A stretch of DNA of 43,223 bases from Apopatocola sp963618015 (GTDB taxonomy: Bacteria; Bacillota; Clostridia; Oscillospirales; Oscillospiraceae), in NCBI GenBank assembly GCA_963618015.1, contig CAVEQS010000024.1, positions 1 through 43,223 of the forward strand, given 5' to 3'. Numbering within the stretch: position 1 is the stretch's first letter; each line of letters starts with the position of its first letter. Made by a program: the position numbers and the translations under genes. A model generated the notes under the pieces. The model worked only from the letters and a program-made list of their open reading frames with translations, was not told the DNA's origin and made no database searches. This document shows, one piece after another, positions 31,655 to 39,856 of this stretch.

Positions 31655-34120
31655 TCACTCCATCGGGTTATAGTCGGCAAAGACCGACACACCCTTGTAT
31701 TCTTTTGCGGTATTGCATTGGATCAGAAGCCCGGACACAAGTGTCCGAATCTCTTTGTCAAACCGGCAATGCAGCGTTACGCGATAGCGGTACCGGTTGC
31801 TGACACGCACGACCGGCAGCGGCGCAGGGCCGAGCACCGCGGCATCCTTTCGGATGCGAAGTTCGGATTTCATTCGGTCGCGGATGTACGTGCAGCACCG
31901 AAGCACCGCAGATTCATCTTCCGCCGACACCGTAACAGTAACGATATCGGAAAACGGCGGGCAGTTTTGCAGCCGGCGCAGCTCGATCTCCTCGGCATAG
32001 AAGCCTTCGTAGTCCTGCTGGGAGGCCATGCCGATCACAGGATTTTGCGGTGTGAACGTCTGGATGATCGCCCGTCCGGGCTTTGCGCCGCGGCCGGAGC
32101 GCCCGACGACCTGCGTGATCAGCGAAAAGCAGCGCTCCCCTGCGCGGTAATCGCCGCAGTACAAAAGCTGATCGGCGGATATTACGCCGACAAGCGTCAC
32201 ATTCTCAAAATCCAGCCCCTTGGTGACCATTTGGGTGCCGATGAGGATCGGTACCTTTTTCTCCCGAAACTGGGAGAGTATCTTTTCGTGCGAGCCAGCG
32301 GGAGAAACGGAATCCGCGTCCATACGCAGTATTTCCACATCCGGCAGCGCCTCACGCAGATGCTCTTCCAGCTTCTGCGTACCGGTGCCGAATTGATTGA
32401 GCATCCCCCCGCACTCGGGGCAGACGTCGTCGATTGGGCGGGTATAGCCGCAATGATGGCAGACGAGCCGCCGGTTTACGCTGTGCCACGTGAGATTCAC
32501 GCTGCAATGCGGGCAGGTATAGGTATAGCCGCACTCCCCGCAGGCAACCAGACTCGCCGCGCCGCGGCGATTCAAAAACAAAATGCTCTGTTCACCGCGG
32601 GAAATGTTTTCGCGCAGCTCGTGCAGCAGTACGCCGCTTACTTCGCTGCCGTTTCCGCCGCGAAGCTCCTGCCGCATGTCCACGATGCGGACGCTCGGGA
32701 GCTGCCGGGCATTGAAGCGGCTTTTCAGCGTGAAAAGGTGATAAACGCCCGTTTCGGCGCGGTAACGGCTCTCCACATCCGGCGTTGCGCTGCCGAGAAC
32801 AAGGAGCGCGTTGGAAGAGGCGCACCGGTACTTGGCGGCATCGCGAGCGTGGTAGCGCGGGGAGTTTTCGGATTTGTAGGTGTATTCCTGCTCCTCGTCG
32901 ATGATGATGAGACCGAGATCGCTGCACGGAGCAAACACGGCGCTCCGCGTGCCGATTATGACGCGCGCCCGGCCGGTTTTGATGCGCTTCCACTCGTCAT
33001 AGCGCTCGCCGACGGCGAGAGAGCTGTGCAGCACTGCGACATCGTCCCCGAAATACGAGGAGAAAATACGGATCATCTGCGGCGTGAGCGCGATTTCCGG
33101 CACAAGCAGGATGGAGGCCTTCCCTTTTCGGCGCATAGCGTCAATCAGATGGACATACACCGACGTTTTGCCGCTTCCGGTAACGCCATAGAGAAGCGAC
33201 GCCGATGGATGCTCGCCATCGTACAGCGAAAGGATGCCATCAAACGCCGCACGCTGCTCTTCGTTGAGCACCGGCAGCGGGGACTGCTCCTCGCTGCGGA
33301 AACCGGAGCGTCGAAACACCTCGTCCTGTGTGATCTCCGCCAGCCCCGCTTTTACCAGCGCGTTGACAGAGGAGGACGAAGCGCCCGTAAAATAGCAGAG
33401 CTCCGAGAACGACACCCTATCGAGCGTACACAAAAGGCGAAGACACGCGCTTTGCAGCGGTGCACGCTTTTCGCGGCGGTCGGCAGCAGTCTGTGCATCC
33501 TCTGTCGAAACGGCCAGAGAGACCATGCGGATCTTCTTATCGCCAACACGGCGCTTTTCCCGGCTGTCTGTTTCCAGAACGCCCTTACGTACCAGCGATT
33601 GCAGTGCCCGCGCGGGGCTCGCATCTTCAAAAAGCCGTTCAAGATCCGCCAGCGGGCAGCTTCCGCCGTGGGCGAACACCGCGTCGAGCACAAGCTGCTC
33701 GTGCGCGGACTTCCCTGCCGCGACATAGGCACGCTCCCGGTCGAACCCTGTGGAGAGCGTATACACCGATTCCATCTGGTACCAGAGCCCAGCGGGCAGC
33801 ATGGCGTGCACGGCGTCATAGACCGTGCAGAAATACCGCTCCCGAAGCCATAGCGCCAGACGGATCATCTCCGGGGAAAGCACGGGCGACGGATCCAGCA
33901 CGGAAGCAATGTTTTTCAGCCGCATGCCGGTTTGCGCCGTACCGAGCGAGAGAACGATCCCCTCCGTGCGGCGGTTGCCGCTGCCGAACGGGACGACAAC
34001 GCGCACGCCCGGCACGACCTTATCCGCGAGCGCGGGCGGGATGCGATAGTCAAACGGCCGGTCTACCCAGTATGTCGCAGCAGCAACAGCGATTTTTGCC
34101 GTTGCCGGCGAATCAGTCAT
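31655..34120 (-). CDS. priA: primosomal replication restart helicase PriA
   Basis: PriA rebuilds replisomes at stalled forks. The 821-residue protein has the N-terminal 3'-OH-binding domain (about 8-110), Walker A G-V-T-G-S-G-K-T (about 307), motif II as D-E-E-Q (about 401; the family norm is D-E-E-H), the eight-cysteine zinc region (C-x2-C pairs about 520-565), G-T-Q-M-V-T-K-G (about 642) and GRSGRG (about 693). The start overlaps rpoZ by 8 bases. coaBC, usually between rpoZ and priA, is absent. Confidence 0.95.
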   Translation of the reverse strand: MTDSPATAKIAVAAATYWVDRPFDYRIPPALADKVVPGVRVVVPFGSGNRRTEGIVLSLGTAQTGMRLKNIASVLDPSPVLSPEMIRLALWLRERYFCTVYDAVHAMLPAGLWYQMESVYTLSTGFDRERAYVAAGKSAHEQLVLDAVFAHGGSCPLADLERLFEDASPARALQSLVRKGVLETDSREKRRVGDKKIRMVSLAVSTEDAQTAADRREKRAPLQSACLRLLCTLDRVSFSELCYFTGASSSSVNALVKAGLAEITQDEVFRRSGFRSEEQSPLPVLNEEQRAAFDGILSLYDGEHPSASLLYGVTGSGKTSVYVHLIDAMRRKGKASILLVPEIALTPQMIRIFSSYFGDDVAVLHSSLAVGERYDEWKRIKTGRARVIIGTRSAVFAPCSDLGLIIIDEEQEYTYKSENSPRYHARDAAKYRCASSNALLVLGSATPDVESRYRAETGVYHLFTLKSRFNARQLPSVRIVDMRQELRGGNGSEVSGVLLHELRENISRGEQSILFLNRRGAASLVACGECGYTYTCPHCSVNLTWHSVNRRLVCHHCGYTRPIDDVCPECGGMLNQFGTGTQKLEEHLREALPDVEILRMDADSVSPAGSHEKILSQFREKKVPILIGTQMVTKGLDFENVTLVGVISADQLLYCGDYRAGERCFSLITQVVGRSGRGAKPGRAIIQTFTPQNPVIGMASQQDYEGFYAEEIELRRLQNCPPFSDIVTVTVSAEDESAVLRCCTYIRDRMKSELRIRKDAAVLGPAPLPVVRVSNRYRYRVTLHCRFDKEIRTLVSGLLIQCNTAKEYKGVSVFADYNPME

Positions 34121-34325
34121 CCGTCTTTTCCAGCGTCAGCTTGCCGGAGTACACTTCGTCGATCGCTATGGAGACCGGCTTCTTATCGAGAATTTCACCG
34201 TTTTCCTCGGCGTCGTTTGCGATCTGGCGGGCGCGGCGCGCAACAAGATTCACGAGAAGGTAGCGGCTGCCGACCTTGTCAACAAGGCTCGCCATCGGGG
34301 GATAAAGCATCATAACAGATTCCAT
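34113..34325 (-). CDS. rpoZ: DNA-directed RNA polymerase omega subunit
   Basis: Omega stabilises the beta' subunit of RNA polymerase. The 70-residue product shows the core pattern V-D-K-V-G-S-R-Y-L-L-V-N-L-V-A-R-R-A-R-Q-I (about 15-35) and K-P-V-S-I-A-I-D-E-V (about 49-58). The first ATG directly abuts AAAGGA, too close to be used efficiently; Met5 or Met6 (34313 or 34310) may be the true start. It follows gmk by 44 bases, as in many bacteria. Confidence 0.9.
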   Translation of the reverse strand: MESVMMLYPPMASLVDKVGSRYLLVNLVARRARQIANDAEENGEILDKKPVSIAIDEVYSGKLTLEKTDD

Positions 34326-34369
34326 TCCTTTCTGATCCGGTGTTGACCGGTATAAAACATTGTACGGAG

Positions 34370-34921
34370 TTATTTATCGAGGATGGCGCCGAGCTCGCGC
34401 GAGGCGCGATCCGGGTCATCGTTGATCACAGTGTAGTCATAGTTCGGAGCGAGCGCCATTTCGCGCCGCGCCGTTTCGAGTCGGGCGCGGATTGTCTCCT
34501 CCGATTCCGTTCCGCGGCCGCGGAGACGGCGTTCGAGCGCGTCCAGTCCCGGCGGGGCAAGAAACACGGTAACTGCCTCAGGAAGCTTTTGCTTCACCTG
34601 TGCTGCGCCCTGCACTTCAATGTCCAAAATTACGGACACGCCACTCTCCAGACGAGCGCACACCTGCGACTTTGGCGTGCCATAGCAGTTGCCGACGAAC
34701 TCAGCGTGCTCCAATAGCTCATCGTTTTGAATCATTTCTTCAAAGCGCTCTCGGGAGACAAAAAAGTAATCAACGCCCTCTTTCTCTCCGGGGCGCGGGG
34801 GGCGCGTCGTGGCAGATACGGAGAACTCTACGTTCTCCCGCCCGGCCATCATTTTTCCGATCACTGTGGACTTCCCACAGCCGGAAGGCCCGGAGATCAC
34901 CAGCAGCTTACCGCGTTTCAT
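34370..34921 (-). CDS. gmk: guanylate kinase
   Basis: Phosphorylates GMP to GDP. The 183-residue P-loop kinase has S-G-P-S-G-C-G-K-S-T (about 9-18), the GMP-binding S-A-T-T-R-P-P-R-P-G-E (about 36-46), Y-F-F-V-S (about 52), E-H-A-E-F-V-G-N-C-Y-G-T (about 71-82) and D-I-E-V-Q-G-A (about 99). The start overlaps the remA stop (ATGA). Confidence 0.96.
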   Translation of the reverse strand: MKRGKLLVISGPSGCGKSTVIGKMMAGRENVEFSVSATTRPPRPGEKEGVDYFFVSRERFEEMIQNDELLEHAEFVGNCYGTPKSQVCARLESGVSVILDIEVQGAAQVKQKLPEAVTVFLAPPGLDALERRLRGRGTESEETIRARLETARREMALAPNYDYTVINDDPDRASRELGAILDK

Positions 34922-35190
34922 TCTTCGTCCCTCTCCCCTGCCGAAATATCCTCAGAGCGGCCGACCATGCGGGCGCTGACCGTCTCCGGCTGGAGCGCAG
35001 AGAGGATCACGTGGCCGCTGTCCATGATGATAACAGCGCGCGTCCGGCGTCCGTAGGTCGCGTCGATCAGCTCGCCGCGCTCGCGCACGTCCTGAATGAT
35101 ACGCTTGATCGGCGCGGACTCCGGACTGACAATGGCAATCAGGCGCGAGGCGGAAACGAGATTGCCGAAACCAATGTTAATAAGTTTCAT
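34918..35190 (-). CDS. remA: RemA-family (DUF370) regulator
   Basis: A 90-residue DUF370 protein. In B. subtilis RemA forms rings that bind DNA and activates biofilm matrix and osmoprotection genes; the role here is unknown. The sequence M-K-L-I-N-I-G-F-G-N-L-V-S-A-S-R-L-I-A-I (1-20), S-P-E-S-A-P-I-K-R and Y-G-R-R-T-R-A-V-I-I-M-D-S-G-H-V-I-L-S is diagnostic. ATG at 35190 with GAGGTG is chosen; an upstream extension runs into yicC. Order yicC-remA-gmk-rpoZ is conserved in Firmicutes. Confidence 0.93.
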   Translation of the reverse strand: MKLINIGFGNLVSASRLIAIVSPESAPIKRIIQDVRERGELIDATYGRRTRAVIIMDSGHVILSALQPETVSARMVGRSEDISAGERDEE

Positions 35191-35198
35191 AGCACACC

Positions 35199-36083
35199 TC
35201 ATTCTACGTTCTGCAGCTGCTCGCGGATCTTTTCGATCTCGGACTTGAGATCGACCACGACCTTGGCGAGAGACGCGTCGCTGCATTTGGAACCGATGGT
35301 GTTCGATTCGCGGTTGAATTCCTGTACAAGGAAGTCCATCTTCCGGCCGATCGGAGAGCCCTCCTCCAGCATGGCGCGGAACTGCGCAATGTGGCTGCGG
35401 AGACGAACGGTCTCCTCATCCACGGCGGTACGGTCAGCGAAGATGGCCGCTTCGGTAATAACACGCTGCTCATCCAGCGAGCGATCCGCCAGAATATCGC
35501 GCAGACGCGCTTCAAGCCGCTCGCGGTATTCCTTCACCGTCTGCGGGGAACGCTCCTCCACAACGGAAACCAGTCCCTCAATGGTTTCAAGCTTTCCGAG
35601 CATATCGCGGCGCAGGCGCTCGCCCTCGCGCTCGCGCATGGCATTGAACTCCTCCACGGCTTTTGCCGTGATCTCGGAGAGCGCCGCCGCAGCCTTGTCC
35701 TTATCGAGCTCTCGCCGCTCGACCGTCAGCACGTCCGGAAACCGGGCAATGCTGAACGCATTGAGTCCGCTTTCCAGACCGAGTGCATCGGCAATGTGCG
35801 CGACCGCATCGCGGTAACCGCGGGCGAGCTCTTCGTTGACCGAAACGACCGTTCCCGAGTCCTGCGAGGCCTGCGCCGACACAAAAACGTCTACCTTGCC
35901 GCGTGACACGCCGGCGGAGACCGCCTGCTTCACCGTTTCCTCAGCAAAGAGGAAATTTCGCGGCAGACGAACCGAGCAGTCCAGATACCGGTTGTTGACG
36001 CTTTTGAGCTCAACGGTAATTTCCTGACCTTCTACAGAGCCCTTGGCGCTTCCGTAGCCGGTCATGCTGAGCAGTTTTCCCAT
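35199..36083 (-). CDS. YicC-family endoribonuclease
   Basis: A 294-residue YicC/YloC family protein; members have been shown to act as endoribonucleases. It starts with the typical L-L-S-M-T-G-Y-G-S-A (about 4-13), followed by V-E-L-K-S-V-N-N-R-Y-L-D (about 26-37), and ends with the highly conserved M-D-F-L-V-Q-E-F-N-R-E-S-N-T-I-G-S-K (about 248-265). ATG at 36083 is preferred; an ATG at 36101 directly follows GGGGAG with no spacer. Confidence 0.93.
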   Translation of the reverse strand: MGKLLSMTGYGSAKGSVEGQEITVELKSVNNRYLDCSVRLPRNFLFAEETVKQAVSAGVSRGKVDVFVSAQASQDSGTVVSVNEELARGYRDAVAHIADALGLESGLNAFSIARFPDVLTVERRELDKDKAAAALSEITAKAVEEFNAMREREGERLRRDMLGKLETIEGLVSVVEERSPQTVKEYRERLEARLRDILADRSLDEQRVITEAAIFADRTAVDEETVRLRSHIAQFRAMLEEGSPIGRKMDFLVQEFNRESNTIGSKCSDASLAKVVVDLKSEIEKIREQLQNVE

Positions 36084-36124
36084 TTCTTCCCATCTCCCCA
36101 ATAACGAAATAAAAAATTAACCCT

Positions 36125-36730
36125 TTAACAGCAAATAATATATGGCATACAGCCGCCGGACGCAGCCATGAATGCCAGACACGGGCAGAGCGAGCCGCAG
36201 CCGACCGTATCGAGTCCGGCAGTATTTCCTGTGGAAAACGGATTGCTGGCCTGGCTTTCCATCTGCGCGACCGCCTGACGGTACTCTGCATTGCCAGGAT
36301 CCATCGACGCGGCCTGGCGGAAGTAGCGGGAAGCCTCGTCCATCCAGCCGCGATGATAGGCGACTGCGCCCATGAGGAAGTGCCACTCGGCATTACGGTC
36401 GACGATCGAGCCGAGAATCATCTCAGCACGGGCGAGATCGCCCGCCATGATCGCCGAACGAACGTCCCGATACGGGCCGCTCGCGCTGCCGGAGGATGTG
36501 CTGCCAGGCTGCGTATAGCTTTTATACTGCGCCCCGCCGCCTGAACGCTCCTTGGTGATCGCGTCGTACGCCTCGTTGATCTGCTTCATTTTTTCCTGCG
36601 CAAGATCGGCGAGCGGGTTGTTGGCGTAGTTGTCCGGGTGGTATTTCCGGGCAAGCTCGCGGTATTTCTTTTTTATCTCCTCATCGGATGCCGTCCGGGA
36701 AACACCCAGAACAACGTAAGGATCGGTCAT
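36125..36730 (-). CDS. J-domain protein with TPR-like middle and Cys-rich tail
   Basis: A 201-residue co-chaperone-like protein. Residues 3-65 form a J domain with the essential H-P-D at 31-33, which stimulates DnaK ATPase. A Gly/Ser-rich linker (about 64-86) precedes helical TPR-like repeats (about 87-160; W-H-F-L-M-G-A-V-A-Y-H-R-G and A-S-R-Y-F-R-Q-A). The tail has six cysteines (178, 182, 184, 194, 200, 201), which may bind metal or carry a lipid (inference). ATG at 36730 has GGGAG 7 bases upstream. It follows a DUF5685 gene by 23 bases. Confidence 0.85.
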   Translation of the reverse strand: MTDPYVVLGVSRTASDEEIKKKYRELARKYHPDNYANNPLADLAQEKMKQINEAYDAITKERSGGGAQYKSYTQPGSTSSGSASGPYRDVRSAIMAGDLARAEMILGSIVDRNAEWHFLMGAVAYHRGWMDEASRYFRQAASMDPGNAEYRQAVAQMESQASNPFSTGNTAGLDTVGCGSLCPCLAFMAASGGCMPYIICC

Positions 36731-36753
36731 TCGCTTACTCCCTGTGGGAAGGA

Positions 36754-37623
36754 TCAAAGATCCTCCGTATTTTTTTCGTTTTTCTTCCAGGTCCCGGCAA
36801 ACACCGCATCGGCCACATGCGGAACGCCGCAGGACAGGATATTTTCAAGAATGGGCTTCCATGCGCTCTCCGGCAAAAGCTCCGCGGCGCTCATGGCGCG
36901 GGAGAGCGAGAGATTCAGCGTAGAGTGTATCTCCTCTTTTTCCGGCGCCGTCATGGTGTCGGATGCGAAGCGCAGGCAGAGCGGATTATAGCTGCCGTTT
37001 TCCCGGTCGGCAGCATAGTCATCCGCCGCGTCCAGAATGTAAACGGCTCGTCCGGCGTGATACAATATCTCGCCCTGCTCCCGCCGCAGCGCTTCACCCT
37101 TCGCCCGGTTTGCCGGGAACGCCATGAGCCGGGCAAAGCAGTCCGCCGCCGCATCGAGCGATGTACCGCCGCTTTTCTCAATGGCTGTGAGACGATCAAG
37201 ACATTGTCTGGTGTTTTCGTCAAACTCCGGCTGACGCGCCGCCGCTTTGCGGTAGCTTCGACGGAGTAGCCGGACGGCAAGCCGGGCTCGAAGCGCCCGG
37301 AAGCCCTTTTCGTCGGCCGCGTCGTCCATCATTTTCTGATAAGCAAGAATGACTGTGTAATCCGCGGCGTCATACAGTTCCGGCGCACTGCAAATACATG
37401 GCTGCTTTCGCAGCGGGTGCACCGGGCAGCGGCGGGAATCGATCCTCGTCTCCGGCGAAAGCGTGAGAAGTGCAAGAAACGTCATATCATAGCTCACAAG
37501 GAACCGGGACAAAGCTCCGTACCGCTGCCGGAGCGCTTCGCACAGACCGCAGTATACAGAACGGAAACGGCGGTATTCATTTATACGAAGTTCCCCGATG
37601 TCCGGGCGAATATAGCCGTACAT
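36754..37623 (-). CDS. DUF5685 family protein
   Basis: A 289-residue mostly helical protein. It opens M-Y-G-Y-I-R-P-D-I-G-E-L-R-I-N-E-Y, typical of DUF5685, with C-G-L-C (Cys25, Cys28) and a second cluster C66-P-V-H69 and C76-x-C78 that could bind metal. Two Asp-rich stretches, D100-D-A-A-D-E105 and D198-A-A-D-D-x3-D206, face each other across helices, recalling class I isoprenoid synthases (speculative). The function is not established. It lies 6 bases after cdaR and upstream of the J-domain gene, so it is in the c-di-AMP operon. Confidence 0.8.
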   Translation of the reverse strand: MYGYIRPDIGELRINEYRRFRSVYCGLCEALRQRYGALSRFLVSYDMTFLALLTLSPETRIDSRRCPVHPLRKQPCICSAPELYDAADYTVILAYQKMMDDAADEKGFRALRARLAVRLLRRSYRKAAARQPEFDENTRQCLDRLTAIEKSGGTSLDAAADCFARLMAFPANRAKGEALRREQGEILYHAGRAVYILDAADDYAADRENGSYNPLCLRFASDTMTAPEKEEIHSTLNLSLSRAMSAAELLPESAWKPILENILSCGVPHVADAVFAGTWKKNEKNTEDL

Positions 37624-37629
37624 GATCTC

Positions 37630-38925
37630 TTAATGCTTTTCCTTGAGCGTGATATATATCTTATATTCGCCGACGCAGCCTGCCTCCGGGAAGCCGTCGA
37701 TCTTGATCTCCACTGTCGGGGTGAAAACGCCGGAGGCGTTTGTGCCGAGATTGGAGAGGTCGGCCACGGCACGGAGGTTCACCTCACTGATCTGGTCAAG
37801 GATCTCCTGCGGCGCACGAACGGTAACGTTGAGTGCCTGCGTGATGTTCTCCGCGACATATCCGTCCGGGACATTGATGCAGACGATATTGTCCGGGTTC
37901 ACAGAGAAGGACTTTGTGGCAACGCCCGTGATGGAAACCGTTACCGTTGCCTCGGTGACACCGGTCATGTTCTCGGTGCCGTTCGGCGGGATGATGGTAT
38001 AGGTGGCGGAAAAGTCCGTAGCAAAGGACGAGAGATTGATGGTTCCGAGAATGAGCTTCGTCGTGCTGTCGATCGCCGAAGCGTCACCGGCGAGCATGAT
38101 AGATTTCGGATTAATATCAATATGCGTGTTGGCGTCGCGCGTGGCGCCGCCGCCGTCAATAATGGTCACATCGAGCGGAACCTCCTTCGTGGAAAGTACA
38201 TTCAGCGTCACGGTGACCTCTTCCGTTTCGCGCTGGATGGAAGAATCCTCGATCGGGTTATCGTCGGCGTCAACGAGAGAGTAGGTCGTAGAATAGCTCA
38301 GCGTGCGGTCTACATCCTCGCGGGTGATGGATACGAACGCATGATCGACCTGGGAGATAACCGTTTTCGGCCCGCTGATGGCAACGACCATGGGATCAAA
38401 CACCATGCTCTCGTCGGCAAGGTATCCGGCCGCCGTGTTGCCGGTAAAAGCGCCCTTGACCTCTATGGTCTTGCGGGCAAGCTTGTCCACATAGAAATTC
38501 ACAACGTCCGACGACGCGCGGACGAGCGTTATCTCGTTCGCATTGACGCCGGAGGGATAGGTGAGATCATAAGATACCGAATAGCGTCCATCCGCCGAGA
38601 CGTTGCTGAGATTCACCGTTGCGGTGACGTTCGAGCTTGTGAGCTTGGAGAGCACACGGCGCGTACCGGAGAGTGTCAGATTGACAGTAGTGCGATCCTG
38701 CTCGGTGACGATAAGATCGCTCGACGCACGCATTGCGTCCGCGCCAAGAAATTCGATCTTCACACCGGTGAGCGTTTTTTCGACTTCGACGCCCTCAGTC
38801 GTCGTCACATACAGCCACAGAAGCGACGCCGCGAGCAGCGAGAGGATCATCCAGAACACACGGCTGTCCGTAATGCGCTTGAGATTCAGCTTTTTCCTTT
38901 CGTTTGTTTCGTTTGTATTATTCAT
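37630..38925 (-). CDS. cdaR: CdaR-like YbbR-domain protein
   Basis: CdaR (YbbR) is the extracytoplasmic regulator of the diadenylate cyclase CdaA. The 431-residue protein has a short cytoplasmic N-terminus, one membrane helix (about 20-38) and an outside region made of repeated YbbR beta domains (about four, residues 45-425, with repeats of V-T-V-x-L/N and V-x-V-x-G-x3). It overlaps cdaA by 8 bases. The usual third gene glmM is absent from this operon. Confidence 0.92.
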   Translation of the reverse strand: MNNTNETNERKKLNLKRITDSRVFWMILSLLAASLLWLYVTTTEGVEVEKTLTGVKIEFLGADAMRASSDLIVTEQDRTTVNLTLSGTRRVLSKLTSSNVTATVNLSNVSADGRYSVSYDLTYPSGVNANEITLVRASSDVVNFYVDKLARKTIEVKGAFTGNTAAGYLADESMVFDPMVVAISGPKTVISQVDHAFVSITREDVDRTLSYSTTYSLVDADDNPIEDSSIQRETEEVTVTLNVLSTKEVPLDVTIIDGGGATRDANTHIDINPKSIMLAGDASAIDSTTKLILGTINLSSFATDFSATYTIIPPNGTENMTGVTEATVTVSITGVATKSFSVNPDNIVCINVPDGYVAENITQALNVTVRAPQEILDQISEVNLRAVADLSNLGTNASGVFTPTVEIKIDGFPEAGCVGEYKIYITLKEKH

Positions 38926-39781
38926 CGGCTTTATCCTTTTCTTTCCGGTGCAGGAACCGGAACGTACCGGTCGGTTCCTCCTTCACTTCGGGGATCAGCT
39001 CGTTGCGGAGGATCTTTTCAAAGGTATCTTTCGTAAGATGCCGCTTGAGCATCCCGTTGACCGCCACCGAGATCGCACCGGTCTCCTCCGACACGATCAC
39101 GACGACGGCGTCCGACGCCTCGCTCATGCCGATGCCGGCACGGTGGCGCATACCGAGCTCTTTGCTCAGGTTGGGGTTATTGGAAAGCGGGAGCATGCAC
39201 CCCGCCGCCTGAATGCGTCCGCTGCGGATGATCGCCGCGCCGTCGTGCAGAGGCGCCTTGGGATAGAAGATATTTTTCAGCAGCTCTGCCGTCGTTTCCG
39301 CGTCAAGGATCGTACCGGTGCGGATCTGGTCGTCCAGGCGGTTATCGCGTTCAAAGATGATCAGCGCGCCGGTGCGCGACGCAGACATGTCAAGACAGGC
39401 CAGCACCGTCTGCGTAATGGCGGCGTCGGCGTTCAGCGTGTGCGGCGCGCCGAAGAGACGCGAGAAAATCGACCCGGTGCCAAGCTTTTCCAGAAACCGG
39501 CGGATCTCCGGCTGAAACAGCACGACGAGCGCCAAAAGGCCGATCTGCACGGCGTTGCGGAGAATGTAGTTTACGGTGTAGAGCTGAAGCTCTCCGGACA
39601 GCCAGAGGGCAAGGAGTATATATACGATACCCTGAAAGAGCTTGTTCGTCTTTGTTCGGCGGATCAGCGTGATCAAAAAGTAAAAAAGCGTTGCAACGAT
39701 AAGGATATCGATGATATCCATCACGCGGATCGTGCCAAGATGGCCGAACGCCTGTCTCAGCGATGACCAGAAATTATCCAT
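38918..39781 (-). CDS. cdaA: diadenylate cyclase CdaA
   Basis: CdaA makes the essential second messenger c-di-AMP from two ATP. The 287-residue protein has three N-terminal membrane helices (about 10-95) and a DAC domain (about 115-265) with D-G-A (L-H-D-G-A-A-I-I) and R-H-R (G-M-R-H-R-A-G-I-G) catalytic motifs. ATG at 39781 with AAGGGA 7 bases upstream is chosen over an ATG at 39814. First gene of cdaA-cdaR-DUF5685-J-protein, with its own promoter. Confidence 0.96.
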   Translation of the reverse strand: MDNFWSSLRQAFGHLGTIRVMDIIDILIVATLFYFLITLIRRTKTNKLFQGIVYILLALWLSGELQLYTVNYILRNAVQIGLLALVVLFQPEIRRFLEKLGTGSIFSRLFGAPHTLNADAAITQTVLACLDMSASRTGALIIFERDNRLDDQIRTGTILDAETTAELLKNIFYPKAPLHDGAAIIRSGRIQAAGCMLPLSNNPNLSKELGMRHRAGIGMSEASDAVVVIVSEETGAISVAVNGMLKRHLTKDTFEKILRNELIPEVKEEPTGTFRFLHRKEKDKADE

Positions 39782-39819
39782 AGGACTGTCCCTTCTTTGG
39801 TTTTTGCTGTGCAAATTAC

Positions 39820-39848
39820 ATTATACTGGATTTAAAGGATTATAGCAA
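39820..39848 (-). promoter_or_regulatory. sigmaA promoter of the cdaA operon
   Basis: On the minus strand TTGCTA (39848-39843) and a perfect TATAAT (39825-39820) are separated by 17 bases. No terminator is visible between the preceding cysteine desulfurase gene and this promoter, so read-through from carD onward is possible. Confidence 0.75.
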
Positions 39849-39856
39849 ATAATTGG

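Noticed and set aside
31718..33853. 711-codon open frame on the plus strand opposite priA
   Set aside because: It lies wholly antisense to a well-conserved helicase gene; its product shows no family features. Long antisense frames are expected in GC-rich coding DNA. The same holds for the plus-strand frames at 885-2222, 3268-4365, 4277-5395 and 37417-39036.
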